From Microthrixaceae bacterium (GTDB taxonomy: Bacteria > Actinomycetota > Acidimicrobiia > Acidimicrobiales > Acidimicrobilacustridaceae), in NCBI GenBank assembly GCA_023264915.1, contig JAHFUU010000149.1, forward strand, positions 1 through 6,618: a stretch of 6,618 bases of DNA. The letters run 5' to 3'. The position numbers were made by a program, and so were the translations under genes. Under the pieces are notes generated by a model. That model had not been told where the DNA came from and ran no database searches. It saw only the letters and a program-made list of their open reading frames with translations. Position 1 is the stretch's first letter; every line of letters begins with the position of its first letter. Below, piece after piece: positions 1-5,906 of this stretch.

Positions 1-592
1 GGAGACGACGGTCGAGGCCAAGGGCGACAGGGATGCCTCCACCTCCCGCGCAGATCACCACGCATCCGCCCTCGATCAGCCTGGCGATCTGTTCCTGCTC
101 GATGATGCGCTTGGGGGCAGGTGAGGGAACAACCCTGCGAAGCTGGTCACCGTCAGAGCCGAAGACCCAACCTCGTTCATGGCCCAGGGCAGCTGCCTCC
201 TCAGCCGAGTACAGGGGTCCGATCGGCTTGGTCGGGTCCGCAAAGGCCGGGTCGCCGGGATCGACCTCGATCATCGTCAGCAGCGTCGCCAGCTGCTGTG
301 TCGGTGGTAGGTGGTTCGCGAGCTCCTGCTCGACCAGGTAGCCGATCATGCCCTGGGTCTCGGCGCCCAAGACGTCGAGGGGGTACACGGGAACGGGCTT
401 GTACGCCGCGCCCTCGAGGGCGAGCAGACCGATCTGCGGGCCGTTGCCGTGCGAGATCACGAGCTCGTGGACCAGAGCCACGGGCGCGAGGTGCTGACAT
501 GCCAACGCGACGTTCGCGCGCTGGTTGCCTGCGGTCATGGGTTCGCCACGGCGCAACAGTGCGTTGCCTCCGAGCGCGACGACGACCCTCAC
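1..592 (-). CDS. arcC: Carbamate kinase, 3' end cut off by the window edge
   Basis: Catalyses reversible phosphoryl transfer between carbamoyl phosphate and ADP, giving ATP, carbamate and finally CO2 and NH3; it is cytosolic. The visible 197 residues of a usual length near 310 carry the family's signatures: N-terminal ALGGNAL (about residues 5-11), [11 protein letters not shown] (about 47-57), [16 protein letters not shown] (about 72-87), [14 protein letters not shown] (about 147-160) and [11 protein letters not shown] (about 180-190). The GTG at 592-590 is chosen because homologues begin directly with a short strand leading into this Gly-rich loop. No good ribosome site sits in front of it. 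The next in-frame candidate upstream is a TTG at 607. The gene lies 40 bases after the antiporter stop and is probably co-transcribed and translationally coupled with it. Pairing with an AdiC-like antiporter fits an arginine-deiminase-like or ureide/carbamoyl-compound pathway, but neither an arginine deiminase nor a carbamoyltransferase is in view. Identification is firm; the pathway is inferred. Confidence 0.94.
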   Translation of the reverse strand, partial: MRVVVALGGNALLRRGEPMTAGNQRANVALACQHLAPVALVHELVISHGNGPQIGLLALEGAAYKPVPVYPLDVLGAETQGMIGYLVEQELANHLPPTQQLATLLTMIEVDPGDPAFADPTKPIGPLYSAEEAAALGHERGWVFGSDGDQLRRVVPSPAPKRIIEQEQIARLIEGGCVVICAGGGGIPVALGLDRRL

Positions 593-632
593 AGCTCGCG
601 CCCGCAAATGGGGTGGCCGGCCTGGGAGCGAC

Positions 633-2054
633 TCATCGGTACGCGGGAACCTCCTCGGGCGCGGACATGTGCGGGCGCTGTGCCCTGAAGACAGGGACAC
701 CGAGCCCCAGGGCTACCCCGGCCATGAAGAAGGGCGCCCAGCAGACCAAGGTGCTCTCACCGGTGTTGCGCGAGTAGTAGATGAAAAGAGCCGAGAAGAC
801 GAGGGCGAGCCCGGCCACGACCATGTCCCTGGCGAAACGGGGAGTTGCCATCTCCTGGTGGTCCACGAGGCGCCACTTCAGCTGGGCCAGCGCGGAGAAC
901 CCGTAAGGGATCGCCGAGGTGATCCCTGTCATCAAGACCAAGGTCGTGAAGACGGTGGCACCTCCGGATCCCATGAAGTTGACCATCATCGCCACCGAGG
1001 CGAGTGCCGTCGAGGCAACCACACCGAAGGCCGGGACTCCCCTGTTTGACATCTTCTTGAACCGCTCGGGGAACAGCCCGTCGGTAGCGGCCGCCAGGGG
1101 CATCTCGGCACAGATCATCGTCCAGCCGTTCAACGCGCCGAAGCCCGAGATGACAACCGCGAGCGCCATGGCCTTGCCGGCCCAGCTGCCCCCGAACATC
1201 GCGTCGGCTGCCGCAGAGAACGGCGCGTTGGCCGCCGACAGCCGCGGGGACGGCAGGATCCCGAAGACCGCGACCAACGAGAGCATGTAGACGACCTAGG
1301 TGGCCAGCGTGCCGAAGATGGTTGCACGGGGGATGTTCCGGTCTGGATCGGTGACCTTGGAGGCGGCGACGGCCGCCGTCTCGACACCGAGGTAGCTGAA
1401 CAGGGCGATCGCCATTCCACCGCCGATTGCCGCCACAGCGCCCTGGCCGCTCTGGTCCCACGGGGTGTAGTTGCTCCGATCGACGAACAAGAGCCCAACG
1501 GTGGCCATGAACGCGAGGGCGGCGAACTTGAGCACCGTCGTCATCACCTGGACCGAGCCCATGTTCCTCACGCCCGAGAGGTTGATCAGCGCGGGGATCC
1601 ACAGACCGACCAGGACCAACAAGACGGTGACGGCCTTGTTGTGACCGCCGTTGACGAACTCCTCCAGGTAGAGCACCCAACCGACTGCGATCGCCGCGTT
1701 GCCGGCCCAGGCGGTGATCCAGTACGACCAGGCATTGGCGAACCCCAGCCCGTTGCCAAAAGCCGCCCGCGCGTATGCATAGGGACCACCGTCGGCTGGG
1801 AGCCTGCGCGAGAGCGCCGAGAACAACAGCGCGAGGGCAACAGCACCCAGGGTCGTGAGAGCCATCGACACGAGGCTGATCGGCCCGAAGCCGGCCAGGG
1901 AGGTCGGCATGTTGAAGATCCCGACGCCGATGATGCTGCCGACGACCAGGGCGGTGGCGACCGGAAGCCCGAAGCGGCCAGACGCGGGCTGTTCGCCGGA
2001 GCTGGACGCACCTTGTGGGACGGCACCAGCCTGAGACCCGTCGTCCTCACCCAC
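633..2054 (-). pseudogene. APC-superfamily amino-acid antiporter (AdiC/PotE-like), interrupted by an in-frame TAG
   Basis: Inner-membrane amino-acid/polyamine exchanger of about 473 codons with around 12 predicted helices, the normal family size. The TM1 loop reads GSIIGVGIF (residues 39-47). TM6 holds FSYLGVETAAVAA followed by the loop KVTDPDRNIPRATI. TM8 holds GFGALNGWTM followed by ATDGLFPERF. These segments resemble AdiC from memory (its IGVESASVAA and GGWTLLAGQ regions). The best-matched known substrates are arginine, agmatine and ornithine, but specificity cannot be read from this sequence. A single TAG (1298-1296) replaces residue 253 inside TM7. Both sides stay in the same frame and align with the family, so one base substitution explains it. 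Possible causes are a recent nonsense mutation, a base-call error or, less likely, amber recoding. The start is uncertain: GTG 2054 leaves a 29-residue cytosolic tail before TM1; GTG 2216 is the next in-frame option; neither has a clear ribosome site. It ends in TGA at 635-633. Confidence 0.85.
1296..1298 (-). other. Premature in-frame amber (TAG) codon in the antiporter
   Basis: The minus strand reads Thr-Leu-Ala-Thr, TAG, Val-Val-Tyr-Met-Leu, in the middle of helix 7. In the E. coli AdiC sequence as I recall it, the aligned position is an alanine (Ile-Ala-Ala-Val). TCG, TTG, CAG, GAG, AAG or TGG could each become TAG by one change. If TAG is read as stop, the product is a 252-residue fragment ending in the seventh helix, which should not form a working transporter. 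The first ATG after the stop is at 1286. Confidence 0.9.
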
Positions 2055-2265
2055 GGCTACGTGAGGCGACTGACCGCGATGGTCGTGCAGGGATGGGCGT
2101 GAGTGGCCGATGCCTGGCGTCGTTTCGATCAGTGAGGTCGATCGGCTCCATCTCCCAGCAGTCGCCGGTGCGGGGAATCCCTGAGTCCCGTCGGCCTCGC
2201 AGGCTACTCCATGCACCTGATCGGCGTCCGTGTCGGCAACCGTGCCCTCTTCATCCTCGGTGCGG
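2055..2265 (-). other. Spacer between the fusion gene and the antiporter
   Basis: These 211 bases separate the TAG stop of the molybdoenzyme-desulfurase gene from the preferred antiporter start. The antiporter frame stays open across the whole spacer and well into the upstream gene, but the encoded residues are Ser/Arg/His/Gly-mixed and do not look like a transporter N-terminus, so I treat them as non-coding or as a poorly conserved tail. No stable hairpin followed by a T-run is visible, so nothing argues for a terminator here and the three minus-strand genes may form one transcript. A 34-codon ORF (2151-2047) lies in another frame and ends just inside the antiporter start. Confidence 0.45.
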
Positions 2266-5200
2266 CTACTTGCAGGGCAGGAAGCGCACGGTGGTCTCGA
2301 CTTCCTCCAGAACTGTTCGCAGCGCTCGCACGGCAAGGGTGACCTCATGGTCAGTCGTCGATCGGGGAAGTGACAGGCGGATCGAGCAGTGTGCCTCTTC
2401 GGGTGAGCGTCCCATCGCCAACAGCACATGAGTCGGATCGGGCGACCCTGACTTGCATGCCGAGCCTGACGATATCGACACACCGTGACGATCGAGGGCC
2501 ATGACCAGGGACTCGCCTCGCAAGCCCGGCAGGGTCAGGTTCGAGGTGTTCGCCAATCGCAGCACGGGGTGCCCGTTTCGCGAAGCGCCCGGGACGAGCT
2601 GGCAGATCTCGGCCTCGAGCCGGTCGCGCATGCTCGCGAGCGCGCCGGTGTCACGGAGCGCCCGCCTCGCCAGCTCGGCTGCCTGACCGAAGCCCGCGAT
2701 GCAAGCCACGTTCTCGGTACCGGCGCGCCGGCCTGACTCCTGGCCGCCACCATGCACGAGAGGCTCCAGCTCGACGCCTTTGCGGACGAACAGCGCTCCG
2801 ACCCCTTTGGGACCGCCGATCTTGTGGGCTGACAGGCTGGCCATGTCGACATCGAGCTCGGCGACGTCAAAGGGGAGCTTTCCCGCTGCCTGAACGGCGT
2901 CGGTGTGGAAGAGGGCTCCGTGTTCGTGAGCGACCGCGCTCAGCTCGGCGATGGGCTGGATCGTCCCCACCTCGTTGTTGGCCGCCATGATCGACACCAG
3001 CACCGTATCGATCCGCATCGCTTCGCGAAGATCCTCGGGGGACACCAGCCCGTCGCCGTCAACCGGCAGGTAGGTGACCTCAAAGCCCTGGCACTGCAAG
3101 AACCGGCACGCAGCCAGCACGGCGGGGTGCTCGATCTGTGAGGTGACGACGCGCGAGCCGGGAGGGCTTTGCAGCGCCACGCCCTTGATCGCCATGTTGT
3201 CGGCTTCGGATCCTCCGCCGGTGAAGACGATGCTTCGCGGCCGTGCACCGATCAGGCCGGCCACCTGACGGCGGGCGGCATCGACCCCGTCGGCAGCGCG
3301 GCGGCCCGTGCTGTGGATGCTCGAGGGGTTCCCGAAGCCGCGCTCGGACAGGTATGGCGCCATCGCCGATGCAACGCTTGGTTCTATCGGCGTTGTCGCG
3401 TTGGCATCGAGGTAGACGGGACGCTCGTCTGGCACCTCCGAGGTTGGAGGCAGCGCAGCAGCACACAGCTCGGCGTCGTCCCGAGAGACCTCCCCCCGAG
3501 CGCTCGCCCACTCAGCGCGTCTCCCCTCTGGATCCGCTGATCCGGCCACCTGCCCGCTCGCCGCGTCGGGTCCGAGGGTCGCGTCGGCCTCGAGGCGGAC
3601 CACGTCACACAGCAACGCCTTGTACACGGGGAACCCCGAGATCTCGTCGCGGTTGGACAGGTCGGTCAGCTCGTTGACGTTCCAGCTCTGCCACGCAGGC
3701 GGGCCGACGGGAGTCCCTCCTCCCATGTTCACCTCGACGGCGCCCGCCACGATCCGGTCGGTGACCACGGCCCTGAAAGGCACCGCGCCGCGAGGGGTGC
3801 GCACCTCGACCAGATCACCCGAGACGATGCCACGCACGTCGGCGTCGGTGCGGTGCAGCTCGACGGTCGGCTCGGGATTGTCGACGACCAGGCCCGAGAT
3901 GCCGTGGTGCTGAGAGCGGAAGTCGGTGTCAGGCCGCGCACCCGAGTTGAACACCAACGGGTACCGGCGGGCCAGCGCTGGCGAGCTCAACGGACCCTCG
4001 ACCGGTTCGGTGTAGCGAGGTAGCGGGTCATACCCCTCGTTCTCGAGACCGACCGAGGCGATCTCGAACAGGCCGCTGGGCGTGTCGAAACCGGGTTCAC
4101 CGTCAGGGCGAAGGTGCCCCGTGCGCCACTTGCGGTACTCCATGATCGGGGAGGCCAGCCTGACCGATCCACCGGCCGCGACGACCTCTTCAAGGGTGTA
4201 ACCGGACCCCTCGAGTGCGAAGCGGATCATGTCGTCCTCGCTCTGGGGGAACTGGCCGCCGTAGCCGAGCCTTCGAGCCAGCTCGGCCATGATCAAGTAG
4301 TCGTTTCGCGCTTCTCCCACCGGAGGGATCGCCTTCTCGCGAAGTCTGAACACCGGTCCGTAGGTCATGTACGAGTCGATCTCGAACATCGTCGTCGCAG
4401 GCAGCACCAGGTCGGCGAAAGCCGCGTCCGCGGTGAGCTGGCGGTCGATGCAGACCATGAACTCGAGCTCGGCCAGCGCCTCGCGCCACAAGGCGGTCTG
4501 CGGCCAGGACGTGAGGATCGAGGCGCCGTGGACGATCAAGGCCCGTATCCGGTAGGGATCGCCGTGAAGAAGCGACGGCACGAGCGCGCTCGCATGGGAC
4601 TCCCCCCGGTACTGGCTGTACAGCGGGAACCGGTCCCGCGCCAGAGCAAGATCGAGGTCGGGGTTGGCAACGTTGCAGGATCGGTTGATCGGGAAGTGCG
4701 TGCCGGGCATGGCCAGGCCGATCCCACCGGGAACATCCAGCTGGCCTGCCAACGCGAACAGGGTGAGCACGGCCCGTATCGCCTGCAGCCCGCTGTTGGA
4801 GTACTCGAGCCCGGTGTACATGACCGGGCAGGCGCCCGTGGCCCGACCGATCTGTCGAGCCAGACCACGAACGGTCCCCGCGGGCACGCCGGTGATCGAC
4901 TCGGTCACCTCGGGACTGAAGTGCTGCACGTAGCCGCGGAGCTCCTCGAAGCCGCGACACCAGTTCTCGGCGAAGTCCTCGTCGTGGAAGTCCTCGTCGA
5001 TCATCACCCCGATCATCGCGAGCGCAAGCGCACCGTCGGTTCCGGGTCGGATCGGGACCCAGCTGGCACCGGTTCGATCAACCGTCGAGGTGCGGCGCGG
5101 ATCGATCACCACGATCTCGGTGCCCCTGTCCGCCGCTGCTTCCAGGCGGACCATGTCCAAAGGAGGCGAGTCCGTGGCCGGGTTGGCACCCCACACGACC

Positions 5201-5727
5201 ACCAGCTCGGCGTTCTCGATGTCGACGAACATGTCGGTGAGGCGCCGGCCCAGGGTCAGGTGCGGTGCCATCATGGCGAAGGACACGTAGCACAACGCTC
5301 CGACACCCATCGTGTTCGGCGACCCGAACGGGAACAACACGTTGGAGGCCGACGACACCGAAACACCGGCCGGCTGGAACATGTCACACAGGGACAGCTC
5401 GAACGCGCCGCGCCCGGTGTAGATGGCCACCGCTTCAGGACCCGATTCTGCCTTGATCAGCTCGAGGCGGCCGACGATCTCGTCATAAGCCTCGTCCCAG
5501 GTGACGGGTTCGAAGTCATGGGTCCCGGATGGCCCCTTGCGCCGCAGCGGGGTGGTGAGGCGATGCTCGGAGTGGACGATCTCAGGTGCGTGTGCCCCCC
5601 TCCGGCACAGCATCCCGAGTGGGTGCGACCTGTCCGGACGGATCCCCACGAGCCGACCTTCGTCCACCTCGGCGACCACCCAGCACCCCGCAGGGCAGAT
5701 GCCACAGATCCCGGGTCGTTCTGGCAT
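2266..5727 (-). CDS. Fusion protein: molybdopterin (bis-MGD) oxidoreductase + NifS/IscS-type cysteine desulfurase
   Basis: A single 1153-residue frame. Residues 1-55 hold a [4Fe-4S] site, Cys8-x2-Cys11-x3-Cys15-x25-Cys41, with Arg43 where E. coli FdhF has its relay Lys44. About 57-480 is the molybdopterin oxidoreductase core, with pterin-site segments VVWGANPATDSPP (177-189), VVIDPRRTSTVDRT (206-219) and DLVLPATTMFEID (439-451); Cys146 is the likely Mo ligand. About 585-710 is the C-terminal dinucleotide-binding domain, ending SGFPVYKALLCDV as homologues normally do. After a roughly 55-residue Ala/Gly/Glu-rich linker, 769-1153 is a full-length class-I cysteine desulfurase: His867, Asn918, Asp943, Gln946, PLP-lysine Lys969 (SAHKIGGPKG) and catalytic Cys1091 (SSGSACKSGS). 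There is no Tat or Sec signal, so it is cytosolic. A strong ribosome site precedes the ATG. The desulfurase releases sulfur from cysteine, and I infer that it sulfurates the attached Mo cofactor. The redox substrate is unknown; no partner electron-transfer subunit is in the window. Domain calls are firm; the role of the fusion is inferred. Confidence 0.93.
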   Translation of the reverse strand: MPERPGICGICPAGCWVVAEVDEGRLVGIRPDRSHPLGMLCRRGAHAPEIVHSEHRLTTPLRRKGPSGTHDFEPVTWDEAYDEIVGRLELIKAESGPEAVAIYTGRGAFELSLCDMFQPAGVSVSSASNVLFPFGSPNTMGVGALCYVSFAMMAPHLTLGRRLTDMFVDIENAELVVVWGANPATDSPPLDMVRLEAAADRGTEIVVIDPRRTSTVDRTGASWVPIRPGTDGALALAMIGVMIDEDFHDEDFAENWCRGFEELRGYVQHFSPEVTESITGVPAGTVRGLARQIGRATGACPVMYTGLEYSNSGLQAIRAVLTLFALAGQLDVPGGIGLAMPGTHFPINRSCNVANPDLDLALARDRFPLYSQYRGESHASALVPSLLHGDPYRIRALIVHGASILTSWPQTALWREALAELEFMVCIDRQLTADAAFADLVLPATTMFEIDSYMTYGPVFRLREKAIPPVGEARNDYLIMAELARRLGYGGQFPQSEDDMIRFALEGSGYTLEEVVAAGGSVRLASPIMEYRKWRTGHLRPDGEPGFDTPSGLFEIASVGLENEGYDPLPRYTEPVEGPLSSPALARRYPLVFNSGARPDTDFRSQHHGISGLVVDNPEPTVELHRTDADVRGIVSGDLVEVRTPRGAVPFRAVVTDRIVAGAVEVNMGGGTPVGPPAWQSWNVNELTDLSNRDEISGFPVYKALLCDVVRLEADATLGPDAASGQVAGSADPEGRRAEWASARGEVSRDDAELCAAALPPTSEVPDERPVYLDANATTPIEPSVASAMAPYLSERGFGNPSSIHSTGRRAADGVDAARRQVAGLIGARPRSIVFTGGGSEADNMAIKGVALQSPPGSRVVTSQIEHPAVLAACRFLQCQGFEVTYLPVDGDGLVSPEDLREAMRIDTVLVSIMAANNEVGTIQPIAELSAVAHEHGALFHTDAVQAAGKLPFDVAELDVDMASLSAHKIGGPKGVGALFVRKGVELEPLVHGGGQESGRRAGTENVACIAGFGQAAELARRALRDTGALASMRDRLEAEICQLVPGASRNGHPVLRLANTSNLTLPGLRGESLVMALDRHGVSISSGSACKSGSPDPTHVLLAMGRSPEEAHCSIRLSLPRSTTDHEVTLAVRALRTVLEEVETTVRFLPCK

Positions 5728-5733
5728 GGGGCA

Positions 5734-5740
5734 CCTCCTT
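5734..5740 (-). promoter_or_regulatory. Strong ribosome binding site of the fusion gene
   Basis: The minus strand reads AAGGAGG, continuing TG, then CCCC and the ATG at 5727. That is a near-perfect match to the 16S anti-Shine-Dalgarno sequence with six bases between GGAGG and the start, and it fixes the start codon of the fusion gene. Confidence 0.9.
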
Positions 5741-5797
5741 GACCACCGGACACCCTACGGGAACAGCCCGGGACAGTCGGCCTGGCCCTGACTTGCA

Positions 5798-5841
5798 CCG
5801 GTTGCGCGCACCGCAATCCAGAACCGCTGCCTCGCAACCGG
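5798..5841. repeat. 9-bp perfect inverted repeat in the divergent promoter region
   Basis: CCGGTTGCG at 5798-5806 is matched by its reverse complement CGCAACCGG at 5833-5841, with 26 bases between. The arms lie about 35 bases apart centre to centre, roughly three helical turns, which would suit two regulator half-sites on one face of the DNA. As RNA it would form a long-loop hairpin in either 5' leader. A 9-base match can arise by chance in G+C-rich sequence, so its function is unproven. Confidence 0.4.
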
Positions 5842-5894
5842 CGGCTCGCGTGGAACATCGATCCCAGGTCCGCAAGGATGTTGGCCTGCCAATC

Positions 5895-5900
5895 GAGGGG
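5895..5900 (+). promoter_or_regulatory. Ribosome binding site of the lipoprotein gene
   Basis: GAGGGG lies six bases upstream of the ATG at 5907, a good Shine-Dalgarno match and spacing. It supports this start over later in-frame codons. Confidence 0.75.
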
Positions 5901-5906
5901 GATCCC

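Larger units (their letters stand above)
5728..5906. promoter_or_regulatory. Divergent intergenic region with presumed back-to-back promoters
   Basis: These 179 bases separate the starts of the leftward operon and the rightward lipoprotein gene, so promoters for both must lie here or in the adjacent coding ends. No convincing -35/-10 pair was found. The best minus-strand -10 candidate is TAGGGT (5757-5752), 24 bases upstream of the fusion gene ATG, with only a weak -35 partner (GAC core) about 17 bases further up. A 9-base inverted repeat (5798-5806 and 5833-5841) sits near the middle and could be an operator or hairpin. Confidence 0.5.

Noticed and set aside
121..777. Plus-strand ORFs at 33-341, 121-777 and 311-688
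   Set aside because: All lie opposite the carbamate kinase and the end of the antiporter, and their products are compositionally biased with no recognisable motif.
633..1286. Independent 217-residue membrane protein starting at ATG 1286
   Set aside because: Its sequence begins in the middle of helix 7 of the APC fold and continues with helices 8-12, so it is the second half of the interrupted antiporter, not a separate gene. No ribosome site precedes it.
757..1680. 307-codon minus-strand ORF overlapping the antiporter
   Set aside because: It is out of frame with the antiporter, its product is Arg/Gly-rich with no membrane helices, and the antiporter frame on the same bases matches the APC family on both sides of the TAG.
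2170..2215. Possible terminator hairpin after the fusion gene
   Set aside because: Only very short G+C stems (four base pairs) are visible and no T-run follows on the minus strand.
1296..2483. Antiporter start at ATG 2483
   Set aside because: It would place about 140 non-conserved residues before the first helix and overlap more than 200 bases of the desulfurase active-site region. APC antiporters have short N-terminal tails.
2266..5727. Calling the first domain a formate dehydrogenase (fdhF)
   Set aside because: The Fe-S spacing and size fit, but the Cys/Sec-His pair typical of formate dehydrogenases is absent (Cys146-Tyr147), so a specific substrate call is not supported.
4114..5742. 542-codon plus-strand ORF opposite the molybdoenzyme domain
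   Set aside because: It is an antisense shadow of high-G+C coding DNA. The opposite strand encodes a clearly recognisable enzyme with conserved motifs, and the plus-strand product is His/Arg/Gly-rich with no recognisable domain.
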